Under the pieces are notes generated by a model. That model did no database searches. It had not been told where the DNA came from and was given only the letters and a program-made list of their open reading frames with translations. Of a stretch of 64,000 nucleotides of DNA, positions 42,108 through 55,620 are shown in pieces. Source of the DNA: Lentinus brumalis (taxonomy: Eukaryota; Basidiomycota; Agaricomycetes; Polyporales; Polyporaceae). Location of the stretch: contig MARA01000006.1 of the NCBI GenBank assembly GCA_001792895.1, positions 2,046,001 to 2,110,000 of the forward strand, written 5' to 3'. Within the stretch, counting starts at the first letter, position 1, and each line of letters opens with the position of its first letter. Made by a program: the position numbers and the translations under genes.

Positions 42108-45100
42108 ATGTCGAAGCCCATTTTCCACAATGTCTTCTACTACATATCCGAAACCCTCCCGCTCCGCACGCGCAACCAGCTGAGCGAAACCCTCGACGCA
42201 CACGGCGGAACCCCCGTGTCCCTCTCGAACCCCGCTCTCACCCACTTCATCACCGCCTCGCTCGCCCTCGAGGACTTTGTCGAGTCGCTCCCGGACGACT
42301 CTCGTGCCTACACTGTGACTCCGTTCTGGGTCGAGCGTTGTGCTATACTCGACTCCCGCCAAGATCCTCTATGCTACTCCCCCGATCCCGCCTACCTCTT
42401 CTCGGGTGTCACAGCAACCGCGACTGGTCTCACCAAACCCGACTGCGAGCTCATGTCTGCGGCGATTAGTGCACTCGGAGGTCAGTGGCGCACGATCCTC
42501 ACCAACGAAGTCACGCACCTCTTCGCCCTCGTGCCTGAAGGCCCCGCGTATGAGACAGCGATGCGGTTCGCGGAGCAGACGAAACAGATGTGCGTGTTGG
42601 TCCCTCACTGGTTTGACGATACGGTGCGCCTTGGAATCAGAGACCTCCCGACACGCTACTACGAGTGGCCGGAGCCGCGAGTCTTCCAGCAACGTCCGGA
42701 GGGCCGTACGTCGCAAGAGGATGTCGACTATGAGCCTTCCCCGGAGAGATTGCTGCTGTACGAAACGGCGACTCTTTCCAATGACGACCAGAAGAAGATC
42801 CGCCCGGCGCCGCGGAACATTTGGAAGGGCAAGCGTCTTCTCCTAGGCTTGTCGCTGGAGCTCTCGGACAGCCAGAAGAAGGCGCTGCACACGGACATCA
42901 GGCGCCAGGGCGGCGAGCTAGTCGAGCTGTTGTCTGCGAAGTCCTTCAGCGATGCCGAACGCGCTCGAGACGAGCTCGCGAAACTTGACGAAGCCGACAT
43001 CTTCGTTACTCGGTTCCGGAGTGGAGCAGCGTATGCGAAGGTGAGCACTCCTGTCCAACGTGTCGTGTGCTGGTCCTAAGTCGAGGACAGGCGTACCAGC
43101 AGAAGAAGACTATTGGCACGCTCGCATGGTTGTGGTATGTGCGCGCGTCGGGCACACTGACCCGCCCGGCAGACCAGCTGTTGCACTATCCCATCCCTAA
43201 TCACCCTGCGGATGGCTTCGAGAAAGAGGTGTGTTTTCTCCTGGCTGTGATGATCTTGTGCTGAAGGCCAAGCAAGATCATCACCGTGTCGAACTACACG
43301 GGGAAGGATCGCGAATACCTGAAGACGCTCATCACACTCATGGGTGGCAAGTTCACCCCATCGATGACAGCAGACAAGAACACTGCCGTCGTACCTGCAT
43401 TGTATGTAAGGTCTTTCTCATGTTTGAGGCTATGTTGACCGGTGCATTAGCATGTCTGGCGTTAAGACGGACAAGGCTACATCATGGTCTATCCCGATTG
43501 TCAACCACACCTGGGTAGAAGACTGCTTCGTCCAATGGCGTCGACTGACACCCGCACGGGACAAGTACATCACATTCCCACCCGGAGTCGACTTCAGCAC
43601 CGTGCTCGCAGAGCGCGGGCTCGGCAAGATCACTTGGGAGCCTGGGCAGCTCGAGGAGATGCAACGTGTCGCTGACGAAGCGCTCACGCGCACGCCGCGA
43701 AAGCGCAGAAAGAGCAAAAGTGCTAGCGCGAGTCCGAAGAAGTTGAAGAAGGGCGCTGCAGCTCCCGAGGATGCCTCGCCGCCTCCCGCAACTGCGCAGA
43801 GCGTGGGCGAGGTCGAGCAAGCGGTCGCGATGGACGTCGAAGAGGGCGAGCGCGACCTGAGTCTAGCCGGGCGGATGGACGTCGACGCCGACTTCTCGGA
43901 TGGCGCTCTGCAGGATGTCCCCATGGTCATGAACGATGCTCCCAGTCCGAGCAAGGTTCCTTTATCCAAGAAGGGCCCTCCTTCGAAACGAGCAAAACCT
44001 GCTGCCGAGGAGATCCCATCAAAGAGACGACTTGTCAGGCGGTATGCCTCGCGCCAGACGGATGACGAGGCAGCACCAGGTGAAGGGGCGGCGTCCGCTC
44101 CGGATGCCCCTACCACACCATCGCGTAAACGCCCTGCGAGGACATATGAAAGCGCGAGCGCGAAGGCTAAACGCACGCGACGCGGACAGGAGGATGAACG
44201 AGCCGAGTCTCCTTCCCCAACGAAGAAGCCGTGGAGCTCGCGGAGAAAGGCAGTCGCAGAGGATGACGATGTGGCGATGGCCGAAGAGTTGAGCGAGGAC
44301 GAGGCATCGAAGGCCAAGACCAAGGGGAAGGAGAAGAATGGCATGGTGAAGGAGAAGAATGGCATGGTGAAGGAGAAGGAACCGCCAGTCGCTCAGTCGA
44401 AGAAGTCAAAGGTCATCGATCTCATAAGCAGCGACTCGGACTCGGACACAGAGGAGGATGATATGCGGTCTGTGCTTGATGGCCTCATAGCCAACCGGAA
44501 GGGCAAAGCGCGAGCGGCGGCTGCTCCACCAGCCAAAGCCGGCAAGTCGCCCCAACGGCTCGATTCGGTGCTCTTGCCCACCGTTTCCTCCGTGTATAGG
44601 TCGCCGACGAAACAGAACGGGAAGGAAGACCATTCGTCCGCTACCAACGCACCCATGAAGATCGGACCACCGAGGAAAGCAGCGAAGATCGCCGCAAGTG
44701 CTGCTGAGAAATCGGAAGTCCCGCGCACGAGTACGAGAAAGACGGCGACACGCCCCCAGTCCCCAAGCGAGTCGATGTCCACCCCCCACCACCTCCCCAG
44801 CGGACGTCGCGCCGCAAGTCCATCGCCGAGAACGCGGAGGCTGGACCTAGTCGCGCGACTACGTCAACCAGCCCGACGAAGCTCATGCGCACGCCGTCGA
44901 AGCGGTCGGCGGCGACGAAGGCGACGCAGAAGCTGCACGACGTTATCATGCCGGATGTGAACTCGTTCCAGAAGGAGATGAAGAAGGGCGCCGTGCGCGG
45001 GATACATGAGGACGAGATGGAGCGGTCGGCGTCGAAGGCTAAGACTCCAGCGCAGGCGAAGGGGCGGAAGCGGCCTTCCGTCGGTTCTGTCGGTCCTGAG

Positions 45101-46107
45101 GAGGAGGAGGAGGATGACGAAGAGGAGATGCCAGATAGGAAGAAGCGGAAGACGAGCGATGTCGAGAATGTGGAGAAGGACAAGGGTAGAGGGAAGAAGA
45201 AGGGTGCGGGCCCGAGGAAGTCGACGACCGCGGAGACTGAGGATGAGGGCCATGAGGCGGTTTCGTCCAGGAAGTCGGGGGCTGCTACGGCGAACGACGG
45301 GGCAGTAGCGCAGGCGAAGAACGTGCGGGTCATGACCACACAACTCACTCTCTCCGACGACGTCGTCAAGGTGAGCTCTATTATGAGTTGCGGCGGATAT
45401 TGTTGTGCAGGACTGACATCGCTGTTTAGCAACTGAACAAGATGGGGGTCAAGATGGTCACGAAACCCTCTGAGTGCACGCATCTACTCGTCAAGAGTGT
45501 CGTCAGGACGGAGAAATTCCTCTGCGGGATGGCTGTCGCCCCTTACGTTCTTGGTGAGAAGTGGGCGAGGATGTCTGCTTTCAACCGGAAGTTGCTACGT
45601 GAGTAACTTCCCGTCCTTTTCTCTGCGGCTTTATCTGATTGCGATGGACACGCACAGCGGAGGATGAGTTTGCTATCGAAGACGAAGAGACCGAGAAGAA
45701 GTACCACTTCAACCTCGCCGATGCGTTGAAACGCGCGAAGCGGAACGCGGGCAAGCTCTTCAGTGGGATCACGTTCTATGTGACGCCGAAGGTGCCCGTG
45801 GACACCAAGCTGCTCAAGAACGTCGTTGCGGCGAACGGCGGCCAGGTAAGGAGGATTTCTTCACTCGACTACTACCATGCGCTGACTGTGGCGCGCTGTG
45901 CAGTTGTCTACGCAATCTCCTACTGTGCGCGTATTGGCGGGGCACGACAACCGCTACGTCATCTCGTGTCCGGAGGATGTTTCCATCTGGAGGCCGCTCG
46001 CTCAACACGACCACAAGATATATACGCAGGAGTTGATCTTGACTAGCGCGCTCAGGCAGGAGATAGACTGGGATGAGGAGGCGTATTTTGTTCCTGGATC
46101 TTATTGA
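42108..46107 (+). CDS. Multi-BRCT DNA-damage protein, Brc1/Rtt107 type
   Basis: Exons 42108..43040, 43091..43228, 43277..43401, 43451..45370, 45430..45598, 45658..45845 and 45904..46107. The first BRCT repeats are visible as FHNVFYYISETLP...WVERC, FSGVTATATG...LVPHWFDD, GKRLLLGLSLELS...FVTRFRSGAAY and ITVSNYTGKDREYL...VNHTWVEDCF. The C-terminal pair includes MGVKMVTKPSECTHLLVKS, LFSGITFYVTPKVP and NRYVISCPEDVSIWRPL. A long acidic/basic middle contains a SUMO-interaction-like VIDLISSDSDSD. Exon 4 loses frame by one missing base between 44753 and 44787, probably in the C6 run 44782-44787. With it, the protein is 1225 residues. Relatives bind gamma-H2A at stalled forks and scaffold repair. Start chosen at the first ATG preceding a good BRCT. 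Confidence 0.85.
44331..44375 (+). repeat. Two-copy 21-bp coding repeat in the Brc1-like gene
   Basis: AAGGAGAAGAATGGCATGGTG occurs twice in tandem, encoding KEKNGMV twice in the disordered middle of the protein, with a partial third unit. Confidence 0.8.
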
Positions 46108-46217
46108 ACGCTTGCATGGTTTCTTGGGACGGGATTGTCGTCTTGGATATTGTACATTTACATACTGGGCTCGTACACGATTGCATATCTAGCTACTATG
46201 TCTGTGAATCGCCCGAT

Positions 46218-46786
46218 CTATTCGTCACTATATATGAGCTCGATGGTGACAACATTCTGGATCATCTCTGCCCAGCCCAGGCCCGCCAGAGGTAGGGGCC
46301 CGACATCGTGGTCTCCGTGAGTATAGTAGAAGGTGGCCTGTATCGTAGCTGTCACCGAGAAGTCGTGTGTTTGGTAGTAGTGGTCCTGCCACTTTGCGCC
46401 GGGATACGGGCGAACCCAAAGGTGCATGATGAATAAAGCTTTCATGAATTCCTTGCGCCCAACGTTCTGGTTACTCATCTGTGCTCGTCGGCGGCATGCT
46501 GGGTTTCAACGACGACTCACCCGTTTTCCCATCTTTGCAATCGCGTCTCTGCCCATGGCAAACTTCTTGTCGAGCATGATCTGAGGGACGGGCCAGTGTC
46601 GGGGTACTGCCAATGGCTCGCGTTCAGTGCGGCTGATTGGATAAGTTGGAAGTGCTTCGGCTCACTATTGTAGACCGTCGCCGCCGTCTGTGCCACTTGG
46701 TCCTGGCTCACGCCCGCCTCAGGCTGCAGGATGGATACGTTCACGGGCTGGCCTACAGCTTCGCTGGAGTCAGGTTGGTCTGACAT
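46218..46786 (-). CDS. Unknown small protein, tandem family copy A
   Basis: Three exons (46786..46666, 46606..46521, 46451..46218) give 146 residues from MSDQPDSSEAVGQPVNV. The core is HWPVPQIMLDKKFAMGRDAI, then GKREFMKALFIMHLWV, TATIQATFYYTHGDH and the C-terminus LGWAEMIQNVVTIELIYSDE. No signal peptide, membrane helix or known motif. It is a clear paralogue of the gene at 48337-48937: same intron positions and phases, and an identical last-exon length (234 nt). The stop is 110 bp from the convergent Brc1-like stop. Confidence 0.75.
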
Positions 46787-47345
46787 AGCTTGAATGCTTG
46801 CGTGGTGAAGAGCAGAGGGTTGCGAATGTGGGATGACAGAGCAGGGATCGGAGGAGTAAGTAGGACCTACCGCAGCATAGAGGTACTTGGAACTCGGCAA
46901 CTTGCGACGAGGGACGCCTGGGAGTCTCCTCCAAGTGCCAATCCGGTAGGGGATATACCGTAGTCTATCGCCCTCCCAAAGAAAACCTGATACAGTATCT
47001 TGTCGAATGGCCAGGTATACGACAAGTTGACATGAGGTGGGAGACACGCCGACTCAGGAGTACTTGCGTTGATGAGTACTTAGCTTCAGACCACTGCGGA
47101 CCGGTCGACCGACAGAGCGCACCAATTGGTGCGTCGTCCAACGGTTTGATGCGGACGGAGTATTGACACGCACGGTACGAACACATACAAGGGGCGGAAC
47201 TGCATAGCCACAAGGACCAGTGAAAGCTACTGTCAAGGGTTTGTGAGCTCGACATACGCCGGCCCAGATGCGTAGAACACGCACTCTTATTGTCATTTAA
47301 ATCCGAGTCGGACCCGGCAGTCTCGTGTGTACCCCTTGCCGAACA

Positions 47346-47838
47346 TCACCAACTATAAGCAACTGCCAGGTGGTCCCCAACGACGCCGGGCAAGAGAAGC
47401 TCGATCTTTCCGCCGAGCTGCAAGTACAGCGGACTGTCCTTCTCGAATTGACCCCAGATCGTCGCCTTCTTCAAGAAATCGCCACGGCTCGGCGGGCGGG
47501 GGAAGAACCCGCAGCGTATCCGAGTCCACTGCGGCATTCTCAGGCGATAGCGTTTCGGCAGATACCTCTTGAATCTCGGGGTGTCGTACAACTCCCGCAA
47601 TAGTTCCTGCAGGACTCCGTTTCGGATGAGCCGCAGGGTGAACAGTCGTCGTGGCGCACTCACTTCCCTGGTCGTCGACCTCGCGATCACCATTTTGATG
47701 TCCGCGATGCCGCCGTACGAGACTCTGACTGGGCAGCAGTGTCAGTAGCTCGAAAGCGTACTACCCAGACGAGCACTACTCACTGTAAGCTTTCGCATCA
47801 CTCTGCTCGCTGCCAGTGGGCGGTGGCGTCTGGGACAT
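47346..47838 (-). CDS. Unknown small protein between the two paralogues
   Basis: Two exons (47838..47784, 47728..47346) join in phase 1 to give 145 residues from MSQTPPPTGSEQSDAKAY. The middle is very basic and helical (LFTLRLIRNGVLQELLRELY, RFKRYLPKRYRLRMPQW). The end, ATIWGQFEKDSPLYLQLGG then KIELLLPG, faintly echoes the C-terminal half of copies A and B (ATIQATF / AVLFGTF, then GP-x-x-L-x-G-L-x-W-x-E). It could be a diverged third member; otherwise unrecognised. Confidence 0.5.
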
Positions 47839-48336
47839 GATGGAGGCGGTAGTGAGAACACTTAGTGGAGCCTGGAGGTTGTTGACGGCGGTGGCCTACC
47901 AAGATTGCCAGCTCTTATACCCAGCCTGCAATGGCGACAGGGCCGCCGCACGTATTCATTTGGATTGTAATGCCACAAAAGATATTGTGAACTCACCGTC
48001 GCCGCCAGCGTGCCAACGAGAGAGCCGGCTCTCCGATTGTGTTGCACGGTACCACAGAGACGGTCGCACAGGTAACCTTTATGTGGTGCATGTTGTTGGA
48101 GGACGAAGTCGTCGTCAAGCTCCGCTGAGGAATGCAGCCCAGGTTGCTGGTCAAGGATGGAGACTAGCTTGATGAGTAATCTGCCGCCGATGCACAAAAC
48201 GCGTATCTAATCGACAACGCTGCATCTTGCGACGAAGCGAAGTGAGCAACGAAGTTTGACTCGGAGTACAACAGCTGATGACGTACATCTCGTCTCGCCC
48301 ACGCCTCAGTCTCCTGGTCCCCGAAAGGAACACGGC

Positions 48337-48937
48337 TCAGCCATCATTATAGATGAGCTCGATCCTCGCCACGTTTCTGATGAGCTCTGCCCATCCCAAG
48401 CTACCAAGCATTACAGGCCCCGAGTCGTCCTTGCCGAAAGTGTTGTAGAACGTCCCGAAGAGAACCGCATTCCGCGCGAAGAGAGAGCCCTCGTAGTGCG
48501 CATTCGTAAACGCCACAGTCGGATCCGGTGGCGTCCAGACGAAGGTGATGAAGAGCCACTTCATGAACTCCTGCAGTGAATAGATACTTACTTAGTTCTA
48601 TCGTATAGGCTCTGAAGAGAGCGTACCGTCTTTCCGAGGGCAGCGATGGCTTCCCGGCCCCATGCGATCTTCATCTCGCGGTAGTAGACTATGACTTGTG
48701 GTACGGGCCACTGCCCTGTAATAGACACTGGGTGGCGGAGTTCAGTCTGATGCCATGGCAAACCAAGAGACGACACTGACTGACGCTGTCCGGCCGTCGT
48801 AGACGTGACCTATCAGAGGCCGGACGAGCAGTTGCCGCTGGTGGTGGGGTCATCGGAGGCGGAGGTGCTACTGGCGTGACAGCTTCAGGTATAGCAATGA
48901 CCGTGATAGGTCTTCCGCCCTCGATGTGATCTGTCAT
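48337..48937 (-). CDS. Unknown small protein, tandem family copy B
   Basis: Three exons (48937..48781, 48715..48627, 48570..48337) give 159 residues from MTDHIEGGRPITVIAIPEAV. A Pro/Ala-rich stretch (VAPPPPMTPPPAATARPA) precedes the shared core QWPVPQVIVYYREMKIAWGR, EAIAALGKTEFMKWLFITFV, AVLFGTFYNTFGKDDSGPV and LGWAELIRNVARIELIYNDG. Donor of intron 1 is GTCAGT, less usual but gives the correct phase. Function unknown. Divergent from the Cds1/Chk2 gene. Confidence 0.7.
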
Positions 48938-49478
48938 GACAGCTGAGCGCTGCAACAAGGTGGTTTGGAGTGAGTGCGATGGAAGAGCTGTAGGTAGACC
49001 GTGAGCAGAAGGCAAGGAGAAGGAGAGACACAGCAGGCTAACTCGTGCACCGTGCGCGTGTAGAGCACGGTGACTTCTGCGTGGCCACAGCCCACGGCGG
49101 ACGGCCGTCGGCAGAGTCCACACGCTGCTCGGGTATCAGCAATGCACTCAACAAGCACTGCGACTCAGAGACACAATCAACATATTCGAGATCCTCAAGT
49201 TCGGAAGATGCATATCGTCGTGAGGTGATGGCAGCTGGAAGGCGGAGATCTGTTCGAATTTTGTGGGAAGCTTTGCTTTGTTCGATCAGTGGGGACCAAG
49301 CCAAGCCGCAACGCCTCAAGGTCCAGGTCAAAGAGAGACAATGAGTTCTGATTGTGGGCCAATGCGGTGTGAACGTAGGCCAATTCGCGCAGCTGTGCCA
49401 TTGAACCCTAGCACCGCCACCCACGTGAGCTCCGACTGATCTCCGCCTAAATGTGTGGCTGAGAAAGTGGTTTGGCTA

Positions 49479-49574
49479 TAGGTTCGGAGCAAGCCCCTTG
49501 CTCCGGCGCTCGCTTCGCAGCGCACCTCGGAGCTCGAAAGGTGGCTTCGGAGTTGGCGGCTTGTTCCGAACCTA
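49479..49574. repeat. 17-bp inverted repeat, 62-bp spacer
   Basis: TAGGTTCGGAGCAAGCC (49479-49495) pairs with GGCTTGTTCCGAACCTA (49558-49574), 16 of 17 positions. The spacer is itself G/C-rich with CGGAG-like repeats, so a large cruciform or transcript hairpin is possible. It sits 320 bp upstream of the Cds1/Chk2 start; it could be a MITE remnant. Confidence 0.7.
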
Positions 49575-49892
49575 GTTTGGCTACGCGTGTTGTGCAAGAG
49601 TTGGAAGGTGGACGTACTTGCGCTTGTCTGGGTCCACTGCTTTCAAGCTGCTGATCTGTTGAGTCTGTTGATCTCCTGCACGCCACCTGCTTCGTCAATC
49701 GCGCCGGTCGAATCGACACAGCCGAGTTCGCTTTGGCCCGCAGCGTGCAGCTAAAGGGCGCCAAAGCGCGACGCATTGACTTGTCTTGTCTCGGACCTAC
49801 CATTGGTTTAAAAGCGGCACCATTTCCCCTCACTTCTGCCCACCACATCCTCCCACCCACTTGCTTCTACCCACCAGCCACAACCACCAGCC

Positions 49893-52431
<2,539 letters not shown>

Positions 52432-54183
52432 GAACGCGCACCTCCACTCGCGCCTCCCGGCCCAGAGAAGGGCCATGAAGCTCGGGGCTGGGGCGCAGGC
52501 GCGAGGGAGGTGTGCGTCACAGTCGCGCGGGGCGCGGTGTACTATGTTGTCTGCTGCTTCGTGCTCGTCGTGCTTTGGTCTATCGTTGTTGACTTGCTCG
52601 CTTCTCCGGCTGTGCGTGGTCTGCTTGGTTCTGTGAAGGTGTTAGTCTTGTCTTGTCTCGGTTCTTGATTCCCGTTTTCCCCGATTCCCCAGCATCGTGC
52701 TCTCCCTCCCTCTCCCTCTCCTTTGCTGATCTCATTCCCTCTGCTACTTCCTTCCCTATCTCATACATATCCTCGCCCTTATCCTCATCTGTCTCCCACT
52801 GACCTGTCATCATTGCTGTCGTGACTCCACGTGTACCCATATGTCCGTCGTGCCCCATCACCCCACACGTATTTGATGTCTGATTATATGTTATACGCGC
52901 GCGTGCGCAGACGTACATAATACGCTCCTTACTGTTTGTGTATCTAGCTCGCGAGTATTGTGTACATGTGTATCTTGTTGGATTATAGGTTATAGAATTG
53001 CATATGCTGCATGTATGCTTGGTCCGATGGTCGAGATGCTCGGTGTCCCAGCCCATGGCTTTGCTGCACCACGTCTCGCTCTCAAAGCACCGTCACTGGT
53101 GCAGTCAATGGATTACTGTCTCTAGATGGCGTTGGCTCATTCCTCGCACTCGACACACTTAGGCTTGCCCACGGCACGCACAGAAGATACACCACAATGA
53201 TATCATTGTGGCTAATAGTGAGTGCTAGTGTACTACAGACATATATACTAACATGGCTCTAGTGTATGAACAGGCACTGCAAATGAAGGAGGGGCATATA
53301 CATCCGTAGATCTGAACTCAAAGGTACGACACTCGTGACCATTAAAAGCTAGCGTAGAGCACATAATATACGACTGACGAGGCGTAATCGCACGACACGG
53401 TTCGGAACAAGAAGAAAGAGAGAAGAAAGGAAGAGAGGGAAAGACCCGTACAGAGCACGACATCTTCCGGTATAGTCGGGGGTTTAGCTATCCGAGTGTC
53501 CAGTCGCAAGTATGCCGAGATGCCTGCAGCCGGGCAGAAAGCGGTCCGGGACCTATGGCGGATACAATGCATGTGCACGAGGGCGGGCTTCTAGTGCGCA
53601 TTCTTCAGCTCCATGGGGCTCGCCGTGTGCGGCCGAGTATGTGAACGCGCAGGCCATTGGCAGGATGCAGGCCACTCACAGGGCTGATGGCGGAGGACGC
53701 ATTTGCTAGACGTGCGATAAGCAGAGGCACACGAAGACGAGAAGACGAGAAGGAGAGGTTAGCAGCGTGCTAAACACAAAGGAGCGGTATTGAAAACGTC
53801 CGGAGACGGACGAGAAGGAGGAGGAAGAACGGAAGTAGCCCGAGAGCGGGCTGAAGGTCCTTTCACAGCGGGCCGGACCAAATCCGAGATATCTCTTAGC
53901 CTAGATGATGCGAGATAGCGGTGAAAGGAGATGAAGGAGAGGCGTAGCTCGGAGCCGGATGGCCACATCGGGACAATCGAGGACGGGAGAGTGCCCGACT
54001 AGCTTGAGAGCGAAGTCATGTCCTGAGAATCGATGGCAGGCCACGCGCTCGCACCTCCTTCACCCATGGAACTGAGCTGACGCCTCAGGTGGTTAGAGTG
54101 CGTGCATCTCCGTCACATGGGCTCTCCTCTCACCCATGGCCCGGGGAATATAAGGCGGATGGAACAATAGGGAAGCGCACTCA
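52432..54183. other. Intergenic, no gene seen
   Basis: CT-rich 3' flank of cds1 (52640-52760), then no supported coding sequence on either strand. I looked here, on the minus strand, for the missing last exon of the Zn2Cys6 gene and did not find it. Confidence 0.55.
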
Positions 54184-55620
54184 CTAACACCGCCGCGCCT
54201 CGTCGCTCTCCAGCGGGCCCCCACATCCGATCTTGCGCTTCCGACAGAACTTGCAGGCGACGGACGTGCCCCGCTTGTACGTCCTTTTCGCTGGCAGCCG
54301 GAGGACGGGTCCTGATGGCCCCGAGCTGACGGGCATTCTGCGGGCCGTCGTAGGTGAGTAGATCACCATCTTGCTTGGGTCGAGCTTCGTAGCCCTGTCG
54401 TCGGCGTCCGGTACCGGAGTCGCTGGGTGTGCAGGGGGCGTCTTCTCGCGCCTGATGCGCTTGACGTCTGGCCAGCCAAGGCTGAGTTTGATCTCAGCGA
54501 TGCCTGCAGAAGTGGGTTGACAGTGGACAGTCAGCTATCACGCCGGGGACATGGCGAGCGAGGATGAAAGAGACTCACGCGCCATGTCTTCCTCGTTGAG
54601 AGGCGAGGGTGACCGAGGGAAGGTCTGCTCATATGGCCGACCCGTGACCCGTGCCATGACCATGTCCCAGTCGCCTCCGTACTCCGGAAAGCGCAGCTTG
54701 TCGAGCGCCGCACCGATCTTCCACTGCGAGGGCACAACTTGCGGGGTGACGACCTCCGGGTTCTGCTCGACGTACTCCTGTTGTGCGGAGAAATATGCAC
54801 TCTCTTGCGGGAGATATGTGGTCTGCAGTGCAGCGAAGTCCTGGGTTTACAGAAGTGCATGCGTGAGCCTGTCGTTCTCTCCGAAACAACGAAGTACACG
54901 GACTACCTCGTAACGCGCCGTGGGCTGCACCAGTGGGTCAGTGCCACCGCTGGGGTCGTCCGTGTATTTTTGTTGGATCGGAAGATCAGGGTTCGCGTAC
55001 GCGGCAGAGCCGGACGGAGCGTACAAATCTTCCTGGACGGGCGATGGTGCAGGCGTCATGCCGACGTGCGGATGCACGTATACATACGGCGAGTCGTCTA
55101 CGCGCCCATAGTCGGTCTGGTAGTCGTGCTCGGGTTCGTACGAAGGCGCCATCGGGAAGTCCATCATCGAGGAGGGAGACACGGTCGAGACAGGCGAGGG
55201 CGACTCGGACGGCAGTTCACGGCAGTAAGCTTCCAGGGGAGCGGATCCCGAGTCTATCTGGCTGTCCGAGATGTAGACGTTGGGATCTTGCAGCGCATAG
55301 TACCGCGTGGAGACCGCGTCGGGCGGGACATAGTGAAGGCACCCGGGGCGCTGGGCGTACTCGAGCGTTGCGGTAAATGGGACGTAACCCTGGATGAGTG
55401 AGGTATACTGTGTCAGTGTACGTCGTCAATGGTCAGAGATTGTCGCGGACAAGGACGAGAGAGTTGAACATACACTTACGTCATAAACTTCAACCTGCGG
55501 CATCGCGGTCGACCAGTCCTCCAGCTCGGAGTCGTCGGCGTACGGAGGGTACGTCGCGTTCTGACAATCGGTGGACATACTGGGTTGAGGCCAGGCGGGC
55601 TCGGTCGTGTCGCAGTACAT
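54184..55620 (-). CDS. Zn2Cys6 transcription factor, zinc cluster at the C-terminus and incomplete
   Basis: Four exons (55620..55480, 55407..54907, 54840..54579, 54503..54184) give 407 residues from MYCDTTEPAWPQPSMSTD. The body is Pro/Ser/Tyr-rich and probably disordered. A block GAALDKLRFPEYGGDWDMVM and IAEIKLSLGWPDVKRIRREK precede the DNA-binding part KRTYKRGTSVACKFCRKRKI, then GCGGPLESDEARRC. This supplies Cys 1 to 4 of the six. The frame then stops (TAG at 54186), overlapping a canonical GTGAGT donor (TTA|GTGAGT), so a further exon with Cys 5 and 6 is expected. None fits in the 600 bp downstream. Either the exon is far away or lost. Confidence 0.75.

Noticed and set aside
43430..44365. 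311-codon minus ORF
   Set aside because: Antisense of the low-complexity middle of the Brc1-like protein.
44731..44759. 29-nt intron in the Brc1-like gene that would restore frame (GTACG...CAG)
   Set aside because: Far too short for a fungal spliceosomal intron; a missing C in a homopolymer is simpler.
54100..54125. Acceptor giving Tyr-Pro-Cys as continuation of the zinc cluster
   Set aside because: It supplies a fifth Cys but no sixth, is not basic, and stops within 13 codons.
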